DNA of 64,000 nt from assembly GCF_000585335.1 (NCBI RefSeq), contig NZ_KK073872.1, positions 847,317 to 911,316 of the forward strand. Reading direction: 5' to 3'. Shown one piece after another: positions 27,108-36,155 of the stretch. The notes below the pieces were generated by a model. That model did not search any database, was not told where the DNA came from, and saw only the letters and a program-made list of their open reading frames with translations. How positions within the stretch are numbered: position 1 is the first letter of the stretch; each line of letters begins with the position of its first letter. This DNA is from Cloacibacillus evryensis DSM 19522. Lineage in GTDB: Bacteria; Synergistota; Synergistia; Synergistales; Synergistaceae. Position numbers and translations under genes: made by a program.

Positions 27108-28109
27108 ATGGGAAAGACACTTTACCTCTTAAGTAACGGTGAATTAAAAAGAAAAGACAACACGCTGTTTATCGCCAGAGAGAACGAGAATCCTAAGTTC
27201 CTGCCGGTAGAGACATTAGATGAGATAAATATATTTGGTGAGGTGGATTTCAACAAAAGCCTGCTGGAATTTATATCGCAAAAAGAGGTCATCCTGCATT
27301 TTTATAATCATTATGGGTATTATGTCGGAACGTTTTATCCAAGGGAACACCTAAACTCAGGGGCAGTGATCCTCGCGCAGGCGGCGTATTATATGGACGC
27401 TGCGAAAAGAATAGAAATAGCTTCTTCATTTGTTATTGGTGCTATAGATAATATGAAGAGGGTGATGGAATATTACCAGCGCAGGGCGATGGTGGAGATA
27501 AGCGATATCGTCGAAGCTTTAGACGTTTACAGCGAGCGGGCGCCGCAAAGTAAAGATGTGGCTGAATTGATGGGAATAGAGGGCAACTCGCGGGAGAAGT
27601 ATTATGAATTCTTCGACCGTGTCGTGAAGGATGACGCCTTTAAGATGGTAAACAGAACCCGGCGTCCGCCGTCAAACCGCATGAACGCTTTGATAAGTTT
27701 TTTAAATACGATGTGCTATACACTGGTCCTATCCCAAATCTACCGAACGCATCTGGATCCGAGGATCGGTTTTCTACATGAGACGAATTTTCGCCGGTTC
27801 AGCCTGAATCTTGACGTCGCGGAAATCTTTAAACCGATTTTGGTGGACAGGCTGATATTCTCACTTATCAACAAACGTGAGATCCAAGAAAAGCATTTTG
27901 AAAAACAGAGCGGCGGAGGGATTTATTTAAGCGAAAGCGGCCGCGAGATCGTCTTGCGCGCGTGGGAAGGGCGGCTCAATGAAACGATCGAACATCCGGC
28001 GCTTGGCAGGAAGGTCAGTTACCGTGGCCTGGTACGCATGGAGATATATAAACTGCAAAAGCACATGATGGAGAATATAAAATACGTGCCATATACGAGC
28101 AGGTGGTAA
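27108..28109 (+). CDS. cas1: Cas1 spacer integrase
   Basis: 333 residues. Catalytic Glu lies in LMGIEGNSREKYYEFF and the catalytic His and acidic residue in IGFLHETNFRRFSLNLDVAE, as in Cas1b. ATG 27108 has GGGGGG upstream; a TTG three bases earlier is less likely. It should form the Cas1-Cas2 integrase with the next product. Confidence 0.95.
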   Translation: MGKTLYLLSNGELKRKDNTLFIARENENPKFLPVETLDEINIFGEVDFNKSLLEFISQKEVILHFYNHYGYYVGTFYPREHLNSGAVILAQAAYYMDAAKRIEIASSFVIGAIDNMKRVMEYYQRRAMVEISDIVEALDVYSERAPQSKDVAELMGIEGNSREKYYEFFDRVVKDDAFKMVNRTRRPPSNRMNALISFLNTMCYTLVLSQIYRTHLDPRIGFLHETNFRRFSLNLDVAEIFKPILVDRLIFSLINKREIQEKHFEKQSGGGIYLSESGREIVLRAWEGRLNETIEHPALGRKVSYRGLVRMEIYKLQKHMMENIKYVPYTSRW

Positions 28110-28110
28110 G

Positions 28111-28374
28111 ATGTTTGTCATCATGTTTTATGATGTGGGGGAAAAAAGGGTAAATAAAGTTTTGAAAACGGCAAGAAAGTATTTGACGTGGATTCAAAAC
28201 TCCGTGTTAGAAGGCGAACTGACACCGGCGACGCTCGAAGCGCTGAAAGTCGATGTAAAAAATATCATTGACAATGAATATGATAGCGTACTGTTTTATG
28301 TGTGGAGGACAGAGCGGTATATGACGCGAGACACTATTGGCATAAAACGTGGCAGCGTTGACTCATTTATTTAG
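28111..28374 (+). CDS. cas2: Cas2
   Basis: 87 residues beginning MFVIMFYDVGEKRVNKVLK, the typical beta-alpha start of Cas2 with the conserved Asp in YDV. It lies one base after cas1. It bridges Cas1 dimers in spacer integration. Its stop lies just before the conserved leader block of array 2. Confidence 0.94.
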   Translation: MFVIMFYDVGEKRVNKVLKTARKYLTWIQNSVLEGELTPATLEALKVDVKNIIDNEYDSVLFYVWRTERYMTRDTIGIKRGSVDSFI

Positions 28375-28377
28375 AAC

Positions 28378-28545
28378 CTCGTCGATCTGCAATAGCGTAA
28401 AAACCGCCGGGGGGCGACAGACTTTGTGAAATGGCTGTTTTTATAGCAATGCCCCAGCATGTTTAACTTTACCTTGTTCAAAATATAGCGCATGGCGCTA
28501 TGTTTGGCATAGTCAAAGATGCAGTTAAAATCATAGTTGGGACGG
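28378..28545 (+). promoter_or_regulatory. CRISPR leader of array 2
   Basis: The block 28378-28430 begins three bases after the cas2 stop and aligns gap-free with the leader block of array 1, with near-identical spacing to the first repeat. It fixes the reading direction of array 2 as plus. Confidence 0.85.
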
Positions 28546-29234
28546 GCTTAGGATATTCCTGTAAGGATTGGAAACCGGATACCATTATTCCGCATGAAGT
28601 ATCCGAACGCCCGCTTAGGATATTCCTGTAAGGATTGGAAACAAATATGCGTCAATTTGTCCATAGTTTTGGCGCTGGCTTAGGATATTCCTGTAAGGAT
28701 TGGAAACAAAACAAAATTGGCCGAAAGCGCTTTTTTCGGGTTGGCTTAGGATATTCCTGTAAGGATTGGAAACTGTTCCTGCAAATTCACATCAGCCCCG
28801 GCATCTATGCTTAGGATATTCCTGTAAGGATTGGAAACGTTATTAGCTCGATCCTTGCATAGAACTGAGGTTTTTGCTTAGGATATTCCTGTAAGGATTG
28901 GAAACTAAAACCTTGTAATACATTATTATCCATAGTAACACGCTTAGGATATTCCTGTAAGGATTGGAAACTACGATATGGGCCAGCTGGGGGCCCCGAC
29001 CCCGGGCGCTTAGGATATTCCTGTAAGGATTGGAAACCCATGACGTCCATGTCGATGATAGTGAGCTGAACTTGCTTAGGATATTCCTGTGAGGATTAGA
29101 AACTTTCCAGCGGCCTACAAAAAGCACTTTCGCGTTGCGCTTAGGATATTTCTATAAAGATTGAAAATTACACCTAAAAACGCTGCTCCTCCGGGCTGAC
29201 CCTAATTTCGAACCTTCCTATGAGGAGTTTAATC
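28546..29234 (+). CRISPR. CRISPR array 2 (10 clear 30-bp repeats, 9 spacers, plus one decayed repeat)
   Basis: Repeats start at 28546, 28613, 28678, 28744, 28809, 28876, 28942, 29008, 29074 and 29139. The consensus begins GCTTAGGATATTCCTG and ends GGATTGGAAAC. Spacers are 35-37 bp. Repeat 9 has two changes, repeat 10 five, and a candidate repeat 11 in exact register (29205-29234) keeps about 18 of 30 bases. The repeat differs from array 1 in its 5' half and shares the 3' GGATTGGAAA, so one Cas6 can plausibly cut both. Confidence 0.97.
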
Positions 29235-29351
29235 ACTGTGGTTGGTATCGTGCCTTGAGATGTTCATCTTGTTTTTTGTTTTCAAAAGGAGCCGGTCATG
29301 GTAATCTTGGGGTAGGTAAAAAGTATAACTACGGTAATTGGAGGTGTGGAA

Positions 29352-30104
29352 ATGCACATATCGCTGTTTATTAATTCTCATGAATCGAGAGTATTAAGGC
29401 TGCCATGCTCCAACTTGCATCTTTTCCAATCGTTGATATATAAACTTCTTCCTCCTGACAGGGCTGCGTTTCTCCATGATCAGGGCTATATAATCGATAA
29501 CCGTCCGCTAAAATTATTCGCGATGAGCTGGCCAATAGCGGAAAAGCCCCCAAGACTTGCCGGAGGTTTTTTAGAATTTGATTTGCCGATTCGTTTAGTA
29601 GTATCCACTCCGATAACGTCGACAATGGATGGCATTGCGAGCGGTGCGTTAATGAATAAATATATGCATATAGGGGCAAATACTGTGTGCTGCGAAAGGG
29701 TTGAGGTGAATTGTTACAATGCCGCATCTGATGAAATAATGATCAGGACGCTTTCTCCGATTAGTTGTTATTCGCAGATGCTGCGGCATGACGGGCGTAA
29801 ATACACGGCTTACTTTTCTCCATTTGAAAAGGACTTTTCAAATTCTATACATAACAATCTTAATCGAAAATTTCGGGCAATACACACAGCGGCCGAAGTT
29901 CCGGAAGGCGTTGTTGAAATACTTCCAATAGGCGTGCCAAAAGAGCGAGTTGCGAAATTCAAGGAGGACAACTCTTTCCCCATAAAGGGCTGGGAGGGCA
30001 GATTCAAACTGAAAGGCCCCAAAGAGTTGCTTCAGGTGGCTTTAGACTGCGGCCTGGGGGCAAAGAACAGCCTGGGCTTCGGCTGTATCATGCCAGCCTG
30101 TTAG
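29352..30104 (+). CDS. cas6: Cas6 crRNA endonuclease
   Basis: About 250 residues. The C-terminal glycine-rich loop GLGAKNSLGFGCI is the Cas6 signature, and the N-terminal half (SLFINSHESRVLRLP, SNLHLFQSLIYKLL) is a RAMP fold with a likely catalytic His in the 25-45 region. GGAGG lies 8 bp before ATG 29352. In most type I-B loci cas6 sits at the head of the cas operon; here it stands alone behind array 2. It should process transcripts of both arrays. Confidence 0.9.
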   Translation: MHISLFINSHESRVLRLPCSNLHLFQSLIYKLLPPDRAAFLHDQGYIIDNRPLKLFAMSWPIAEKPPRLAGGFLEFDLPIRLVVSTPITSTMDGIASGALMNKYMHIGANTVCCERVEVNCYNAASDEIMIRTLSPISCYSQMLRHDGRKYTAYFSPFEKDFSNSIHNNLNRKFRAIHTAAEVPEGVVEILPIGVPKERVAKFKEDNSFPIKGWEGRFKLKGPKELLQVALDCGLGAKNSLGFGCIMPAC

Positions 30105-30222
30105 GCAGTGTCGATGTCCACTCGTATAAAAATACGCAAATAGACGTACATTAAACATTAAATTTCAGCTGCAATCACCCCTCTCACGAGATTCTGCCTG
30201 CACAATATCTGATGTCATTCCC

Positions 30223-30265
30223 CCGGTTCCTCTGCGCAAAATACGCAGGGGGACCGGTTTTTTTT
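30223..30265 (+). terminator. Intrinsic terminator between cas6 and the eut locus
   Basis: CCGGTTCCTCTGCG pairs with CGCAGGGGGACCGG and is followed by eight T residues. It can end the cas6 transcript. The 106 bp from here to eutG hold a possible promoter (TATGAT near 30332) without a good -35. I see no cobalamin riboswitch and no clear dual-hexaloop ANTAR site. Confidence 0.93.
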
Positions 30266-30371
30266 GCCTACCTTCCGTTGCGTAGATAGACCGTGGTGTG
30301 GCCGTCTTTTATTCTTATACTTAACTTACGTATGATAAATAGATCTCCGGTAATGTTTAAGGAGGAAAGTT

Positions 30372-31508
30372 ATGGAAAAATTTTCTTCAATTACCACTAT
30401 ATACATGGGAAAAGACGCATTGGCCGATGCCGTAGGCGGCGCGCGGCGGGTCTTCATCGTCTCCGACCCTTTTATGGTTTCAAGCGGCAAGGTATCCTAT
30501 GTCACCGATTATCTTCAGGGCTCCGGAGCGGAATATGAGATTTTCTCCGATGTGCAGGCCGACCCGGATATAGAGACCGTCGCCGCGGGGATGGCGCGCA
30601 TCGTGGAGTTCAAGCCAGATCACGTCGTCGTGCTCGGCGGCGGTTCGCCGATCGACGCGGCGAAGGCGATCGTCTTTTTCGCGCACCGTCAGGGGGCTAT
30701 TCCTCCCTGTCCTTTCACTGCGATCCCGACTACGAGCGGCACGGGCTCCGAGGTGAGCAGTTTCGCCGTCATTACGGATCATAAAAAGAATGTCAAATAC
30801 CCGATGGTAGACGACAGTTTGCTGCCGACCTCGGCGGTGCTGAACGCGGAGCTTGTGATGAGCGTGCCGCCGAAGGTGACGGCCGACGCGGGGCTGGATG
30901 TGCTGACGCACGCCATAGAGGCTTTTGTCTCAACGAACCGCACGGATTTTACGGACGCGATGGCGGAGAAGGCGATCAAGCTCATTTACCGCTATCTGCT
31001 CACCGTCTATCGGGAGCCGGGCGATTATGAGGCGCGGCAGCGCGTGCACAACGCCTCCTGCATGGCGGGCATCGCCTTTTCCAACGCCGGGCTAGGCCTC
31101 AACCACGCGATGGCGCACACGCTCGGCGCGAAGTTCCATATCGCCCACGGGCGCGCGAACGCGATCCTGCTGCCCTATGTGATGAGTTTCAACGCCGGCT
31201 GCGCGACCCAATTGACGGATACGGCGAAGCGTTACGCGAAGATAGCCTATCTTTGCGATATTTCGACGGTCAGCGTAAGGCAGAGCGCGCTGAACGTCAT
31301 CCGCACGATACGTTCGTGGACCAGGAAGATGGATATCCCCCCGACGATCAGGGAGGCCGGCGTCAGCGAGGCGGATTTCCGCGGGAAGCTGCCGGAGATG
31401 GTGGAGGACGCCCTGGCCGACGGCTGTCTCACGACCGCGCCGCGCCGCTGCACCGGGGATGATATCCGTCAGGTCTTTGAAAACGCCTATAACGGCAAAC
31501 TGCCATGA
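30372..31508 (+). CDS. eutG: Microcompartment alcohol dehydrogenase (EutG/PduQ)
   Basis: 378 residues, iron-dependent alcohol dehydrogenase. VVLGGGSPIDAAKA binds NAD, AIPTTSGTGSEVSSFAV is the substrate loop, and iron ligands lie in DVLTHAIEAF, LNHAMAHTLG and FHIAHG. It reduces acetaldehyde to ethanol and regenerates NAD inside the ethanolamine compartment. AAGGAGG precedes ATG 30372. It opens the eut operon and overlaps eutS by 4 bp. Confidence 0.93.
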   Translation: MEKFSSITTIYMGKDALADAVGGARRVFIVSDPFMVSSGKVSYVTDYLQGSGAEYEIFSDVQADPDIETVAAGMARIVEFKPDHVVVLGGGSPIDAAKAIVFFAHRQGAIPPCPFTAIPTTSGTGSEVSSFAVITDHKKNVKYPMVDDSLLPTSAVLNAELVMSVPPKVTADAGLDVLTHAIEAFVSTNRTDFTDAMAEKAIKLIYRYLLTVYREPGDYEARQRVHNASCMAGIAFSNAGLGLNHAMAHTLGAKFHIAHGRANAILLPYVMSFNAGCATQLTDTAKRYAKIAYLCDISTVSVRQSALNVIRTIRSWTRKMDIPPTIREAGVSEADFRGKLPEMVEDALADGCLTTAPRRCTGDDIRQVFENAYNGKLP

Positions 31509-31858
31509 CCGGTGAATTTGAGAATAAACAGCGGATAATCCAGGAGTTTGTGCCGGGTAAACAAGTCACCTTGGCGCATGTCATCGCTCATCCTGTGGCG
31601 GATCTTTACGGGAAGCTCGGCCTCTTCGAGACGGAGGGGGCGATCGGCATCTTCACGATCACGCCGAGCGAGGGCGCGATGATCGCCGCCGATATCGCCT
31701 CCAAGGCGGCGAATATCTCGATCGGCTACGTGGACCGTTTCAACGGCTCGCTGCTCATTACGGGAGATGTGGCGGCGGTGGAGGCGGCGATGCGCGACGT
31801 CATGTCGGTGCTTTGCGACCTGATGGCCTTTACGCCGGCGCGCATAACGCGCACCTGA
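31505..31858 (+). CDS. eutS: EutS hexameric shell protein
   Basis: 117 residues, the EutS/PduU type of circularly permuted BMC domain. The N-terminal FVPGKQVTLAHVIAHP matches EutS closely, and TPSEGAMIAADIASKAANISIGYVDRFNGSLLITG is the shared core. It builds facets of the shell. It overlaps eutG by 4 bp and eutP by 1 bp, showing tight translational coupling. Confidence 0.95.
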   Translation: MTGEFENKQRIIQEFVPGKQVTLAHVIAHPVADLYGKLGLFETEGAIGIFTITPSEGAMIAADIASKAANISIGYVDRFNGSLLITGDVAAVEAAMRDVMSVLCDLMAFTPARITRT

Positions 31859-32313
31859 TGTCCGTCGCCGGCAAGGGGCGGCGCGTCATCTTTATCGGAG
31901 CCTCGATGGCGGGCAAGACGACGCTGACGCAGGCGATGATGCGCGAAGAGCTGCGCTACCGCAAGACGCAGACGCTCGACATCGTCGGAGGCTTCATCAT
32001 CGACACGCCGGGCGAGTACCTTGAGAGGGGCGGCCTGCGCGGGGCGCTCTCTGTGGCGTCCGCGGAGGCGGGGCTCATCGTATTTCTCCAGAGCGCGGCC
32101 GCCGTACAGAGTTTTTTCCCGCCGGCGTTCGCCTCGATGTTCGGCAAGCCGGTCGCCGGAGTGGTGACCAAGGCCGACATCGCCTCGCCGGAGGAGATCG
32201 AAGAGGCGAAGCGGCGGCTGGCGCGCGCGGGAGTGAAGCGGGTATTTGTTACCAGCGCCTATACGGGCGAGGGTATTCAGGAATTTATAGATTTCATTGA
32301 TTCATTAGATTAA
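31858..32313 (+). CDS. eutP: EutP P-loop protein
   Basis: 151 residues from ATG 31858 at the TGATG junction. Walker A GASMAGKTT, a TKAD box (VVTKADIA) and SAYTGEGI correspond to small-GTPase motifs G1, G4 and G5. EutP proteins are reported to have acetate kinase activity, which would yield ATP from the acetyl-phosphate made by the PduL-type enzyme. That role here is inferred. Confidence 0.9.
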   Translation: MSVAGKGRRVIFIGASMAGKTTLTQAMMREELRYRKTQTLDIVGGFIIDTPGEYLERGGLRGALSVASAEAGLIVFLQSAAAVQSFFPPAFASMFGKPVAGVVTKADIASPEEIEEAKRRLARAGVKRVFVTSAYTGEGIQEFIDFIDSLD

Positions 32314-32329
32314 GAAAGAGGTGGGCAGA

Positions 32330-33766
32330 TTGGGCGGAGAGACGATCACAAGCGTCGGCATAGATGTCGGCACATCGACGACGCAGCTCATTTTCAGCAG
32401 GATCAAGATAGAGAACCGCGCCAGTTCTTACACGGCTCCGCGCATTTCCATTGTCGGCAAAGAGGTCTTTTACCGGAGCCCCATTTACTTCACTCCGCTG
32501 CTCTCGTCGACGGAGATCGACGCGGAGGCGGTGAAGAGGATCGTCACCGAGGAGTACAAACGGGCGGGAATGACGCCGGCCATGGTGAATACGGGGGCGA
32601 TCATCATCACCGGAGACACGGCGCGCAAGAAGAATGCCAACCAGCTGCTTTCGGCGCTCTCCGCGCTGAGCGGCGATTTCGTGGTGGCGACGGCGGGGCC
32701 GGACCTTGAGTCCGTCCTGTCGGCGCGCGGCGCGGGTACGGACAAGATATCCGAGGACAACCGCGCGGTGGTCGCGAATCTGGATGTCGGCGGCGGCACG
32801 AGCAACATCGCGCTCTATGAGAAGGGCAGCCTGCGCGGCGTCACCTGCCTCGACATCGGCGGCCGCCTTGTGAAGGTGGAGAACGACTTCATCACCTACG
32901 TCTATCCGAAGATAGAAAAGATCGCCGCCGACAACGGGCTCGCCGTCAAAGCGGGCGAGAGGGCGGACGCGGAGCGGCTGCGCAGCCTCTGCCGCCTGAT
33001 GGCGGGATACCTCGCGGAGGCTGTCGGCCTTCTGCCGCGGTCGGAGAGCTGCCGTTACCTTTATACGAACGACGGCAAGGGGCTCCCCGAGGGGCTTCCC
33101 GCTATCACGGGAGTGACCTTCTCGGGCGGCGTGGCAGACTTTGTTTACAGCCCTTCGCAGGGCGACCTTTTCCGTTTCGGAGACATCGGCGTCATCCTAG
33201 GGGACGAGATCAGAAAGCAGCCCGCCTTCTCGCAGGTGAAGCTCTATACGCCGGCGGAGACGATCCGGGCGACGGTGGTCGGCGCGGGGACCTGCGCCAC
33301 GGAGATCAGCGGCAGCACGATCGCCTACACGCCGGGGATACTGCCGATACAGAATATCCCGATCCTGCGCGTGCCGGATGAGGATGAGGCTACTCCCGAA
33401 AGGGTGGAGCGCTCGATAAAGTTCCAGCTGCCGCTCTTTATGCCGGAGGGGCGGCAGGAGCAGATCGCGATCTCGCTCTCGGGCGACCGCTATAAGTCGT
33501 TTTCCGCGGTACAGCGGCTGGCCGAGGCGGTGATCTCCGGAGCCCGCACGCTGATAGACGGCCCCTTCCCGCTGATAGTCGTCGTCGAGACGGATATCGG
33601 CAAGGCGCTGGGGCACGCGCTCAATGTAAAGCTTGATCACAAAAAGCCGGTGATCTGTATCGACGGGATACATTCAGCCAGCGGTGATTATATAGATTTA
33701 GGCGAGCCTGTATTTGGAGGACATGTGCTGCCGGTCGTGATAAAGACGCTTATTTTCAATTCCTGA
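32330..33766 (+). CDS. eutA: EutA ethanolamine ammonia-lyase reactivating factor
   Basis: About 478 residues. ITSVGIDVGTSTTQLIFSRI matches EutA N-termini, and NLDVGGGTSNIALYE is an Hsp70/actin-type phosphate-binding motif. EutA exchanges damaged cobalamin for fresh adenosylcobalamin on EutBC using ATP. I prefer TTG 32330, which has AGAGGTG at the right distance, over GTG 32321. Confidence 0.93.
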   Translation: MGGETITSVGIDVGTSTTQLIFSRIKIENRASSYTAPRISIVGKEVFYRSPIYFTPLLSSTEIDAEAVKRIVTEEYKRAGMTPAMVNTGAIIITGDTARKKNANQLLSALSALSGDFVVATAGPDLESVLSARGAGTDKISEDNRAVVANLDVGGGTSNIALYEKGSLRGVTCLDIGGRLVKVENDFITYVYPKIEKIAADNGLAVKAGERADAERLRSLCRLMAGYLAEAVGLLPRSESCRYLYTNDGKGLPEGLPAITGVTFSGGVADFVYSPSQGDLFRFGDIGVILGDEIRKQPAFSQVKLYTPAETIRATVVGAGTCATEISGSTIAYTPGILPIQNIPILRVPDEDEATPERVERSIKFQLPLFMPEGRQEQIAISLSGDRYKSFSAVQRLAEAVISGARTLIDGPFPLIVVVETDIGKALGHALNVKLDHKKPVICIDGIHSASGDYIDLGEPVFGGHVLPVVIKTLIFNS

Positions 33767-33831
33767 GCGGAAAATTTTTCTTCCGGCCTCAGATTTCGTA
33801 GTTACATCAAAAATGGAGAGGTGATAGCTGC

Positions 33832-35202
33832 ATGAAGCTCAAGACAAAACTTTTGGGCCATACCTATGAATTTAAGTCACTGCGCGAGGTAATGGCCAAA
33901 GCGAACGAGGAGAAGTCGGGCGACAAACTTGCCGGGATCGCCGCGGAAAACGCGGAGGAACGGGTCGCCGCGAAGGTCGTCCTTTCCGAAGTGACGCTCG
34001 CGGAGCTGCGCAACACCCCCGCCGTGCCCTATGAGCAGGACGAGGTTACGCGCATCATCCAGGACGACATCAGCGAAAGGATCTATGACGAACATAAGAA
34101 TATGACGGTCAGCGAATTCCGCGAATGGCTTCTGGACGAGGAGACGACGACGGCGATGATCCGCCGCGCTTCGCGCGGGCTGACGTCGGAGATGGTCTCC
34201 GCCGTCTGCAAGCTGATGGGCAACCTTGATCTCATCTACGCGGCGAAGAAGATCCCCGTCACGGCCCACTGCAACACGACGATCGGCCTGCCGGGGACCT
34301 TCTCGTCGCGCCTTCAGCCCAACAACACGACCGATGATCCCAAGGGCATCATCGCCTCGGTGATGGAGGGTTTCAGCCTCGGCTGCGGCGACGCGGTGCT
34401 CGGGCTCAACCCTGTTGACGACAGCGTTGAGTCGGTGGCGCGCATCCTGAAGATGTTCGACGAGTTCAAGAACAAGTGGGAAGTCCCGACGCAGATCTGC
34501 GTTCTGGCGCACGTTACGACGCAGACGGAGGCGGTGCGCAAGTTCAACGCGCCGATAGACCTCATGTTCCAGTCGATCGCCGGCTCCCAGAAGGGCAACG
34601 AGGCCTTCGGGCTCACCGCCGCGATGCTTGAGGAGGGGCGTGAAATGATGCTCCGCCACGGCACCTCGACGGGGCCGAATGTAATGTATTTCGAGACGGG
34701 GCAGGGCTCCGAGCTCTCCTCCGACGCGCATAACGGCTGGGACCAGCTGACGATGGAGGCGCGCTGCTACGGCTTCGCCCGCCATTACCACCCGTTCCTG
34801 GTCAACACCGTCGTCGGCTTCATCGGGCCGGAATATCTCTATGACTCGAAGCAGGTGACGCGCGCGGGGCTGGAGGACCATTTCATGGGCAAGCTGTCCG
34901 GGATACCGATGGGCTGCGACGCCTGCTATACAAACCATATGAAGGCCGATCAGAACGACATCGAGAACCTCGCGGCGCTGCTCGTGGCGGCCGGCTGCAA
35001 CTACATCATGGGCGTCCCCCAGGGCGACGACTGCATGCTCATGTACCAGTGCACGGGCTATCACGAGGCCCAGACGCTGCGCGAGATATTCGGCCTGCGC
35101 CCGATCAAGCCCTTCGAGAAGTGGCTCGAGAAGATGGGCTTCCTCAAAGACGGCCGCCTCACGCCGCTGGCGGGAGACGCCTCGGCATTCGCGGGCAGAT
35201 AG
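33832..35202 (+). CDS. eutB: Ethanolamine ammonia-lyase large subunit EutB
   Basis: 456 residues, full family length. The whole chain reads as EutB, including HCNTTIGLPGTFSSRLQPNN, LGLNPVDDSVES, QSIAGSQKGNEAFG and the GCDACYTNHMKADQND region of the active-site barrel. It converts ethanolamine to acetaldehyde and ammonia with adenosylcobalamin held between EutB and EutC. A 65-bp gap to eutA contains only a small A/T hairpin. Confidence 0.97.
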   Translation: MKLKTKLLGHTYEFKSLREVMAKANEEKSGDKLAGIAAENAEERVAAKVVLSEVTLAELRNTPAVPYEQDEVTRIIQDDISERIYDEHKNMTVSEFREWLLDEETTTAMIRRASRGLTSEMVSAVCKLMGNLDLIYAAKKIPVTAHCNTTIGLPGTFSSRLQPNNTTDDPKGIIASVMEGFSLGCGDAVLGLNPVDDSVESVARILKMFDEFKNKWEVPTQICVLAHVTTQTEAVRKFNAPIDLMFQSIAGSQKGNEAFGLTAAMLEEGREMMLRHGTSTGPNVMYFETGQGSELSSDAHNGWDQLTMEARCYGFARHYHPFLVNTVVGFIGPEYLYDSKQVTRAGLEDHFMGKLSGIPMGCDACYTNHMKADQNDIENLAALLVAAGCNYIMGVPQGDDCMLMYQCTGYHEAQTLREIFGLRPIKPFEKWLEKMGFLKDGRLTPLAGDASAFAGR

Positions 35203-35214
35203 GAGGCTTTGAAA

Positions 35215-36138
35215 ATGGTAGATCAGAATATGCTTAAAACGATCATAGAGCAGGTACTGACGGAGATGAATCTTGGAAACGCCGCTCCGGTCCGGTCGCC
35301 GGCCGCCGCCGAGGTCGCGGACGTCGTTAAAAATTCCGACGGGCTGACCACGGAAAGCGTCGTGAAGGTGGACGACGGCTTCATCCCCGACGTTTCGGCG
35401 ATCGATATCCGCAAACAGTATCTGGTGGAAACCCCGCTGAACCGCGACGCCTATTACGACCTCAAGCAGTACGCTCCCGCCCGCCTCGGCATCGGCAAAG
35501 CGGGCGCCCGCTACAAGACGCTGCCGGTGCTTGAGTTCCGCGCCGCGCACTCCGCGGCGCAGGACGCGGTATTCTCGCCGATGGATCTGGAGTTCGTCGA
35601 GAAGCTGAACCTCTTCGTCGTCCGCACCATGTGCACCAGCAAGGACGAATACCTGACGCGGCCGGACCTCGGCCGCAAGCTGACTCCCGAGGGAGTGGCG
35701 ATGATAAAGGAAAAATGCAAGAAGAACCCCACGGTGCAGATATTCGTCTCCGACGGGCTCTCGTCGGCGGCGGTAGTGGCGAACATCCCCGACCTGCTTC
35801 CGGCTCTCATGCAGGGACTTCAGAGCTACGGCATCGACGTAGGCACTCCCTTCTTTGTGGAATATGGGCGCGTCGGCGTCGAGGATGAGATCACGGAGAT
35901 CACGGGAGCCACCGTCACCTGCGACCTCGTGGGCGAACGCCCCGGCCTGATCACCGCCGAATCGATGTCGGCCTACATCACCTATAAGGGTACGGTCGGC
36001 ATGCCCGAGGCACGAAGGACGGTAATCTCAAACATCCATAAAGACGGCACGCCGCCTGTCGAGGCGGGGGCCCACATCGCGGAAGTCATCAAGATAATGC
36101 TGGAAAAGAAGGCCAGCGGAACAGACCTGAAACTGTAA
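35215..36138 (+). CDS. eutC: Ethanolamine ammonia-lyase small subunit EutC
   Basis: 307 residues from ATG 35215, with AGGAGG upstream. Residues 1-20 (NMLKTIIEQVLTEM) form an amphipathic helix of the kind that targets enzymes to the compartment interior. After a linker the EutC core follows, with the cobalamin-contacting SDGLSSAAVVANIPDLLPAL and GERPGL regions. It is 6-12 bp after eutB. Confidence 0.96.
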   Translation: MVDQNMLKTIIEQVLTEMNLGNAAPVRSPAAAEVADVVKNSDGLTTESVVKVDDGFIPDVSAIDIRKQYLVETPLNRDAYYDLKQYAPARLGIGKAGARYKTLPVLEFRAAHSAAQDAVFSPMDLEFVEKLNLFVVRTMCTSKDEYLTRPDLGRKLTPEGVAMIKEKCKKNPTVQIFVSDGLSSAAVVANIPDLLPALMQGLQSYGIDVGTPFFVEYGRVGVEDEITEITGATVTCDLVGERPGLITAESMSAYITYKGTVGMPEARRTVISNIHKDGTPPVEAGAHIAEVIKIMLEKKASGTDLKL

Positions 36139-36155
36139 CAGGGGAGGCACGGGCT

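Noticed and set aside
30105-30371. Cobalamin riboswitch or EutV-type ANTAR double hairpin before eutG
   Set aside because: No cobalamin-box sequence and no paired hexaloops are visible; only one terminator hairpin, which can belong to cas6.
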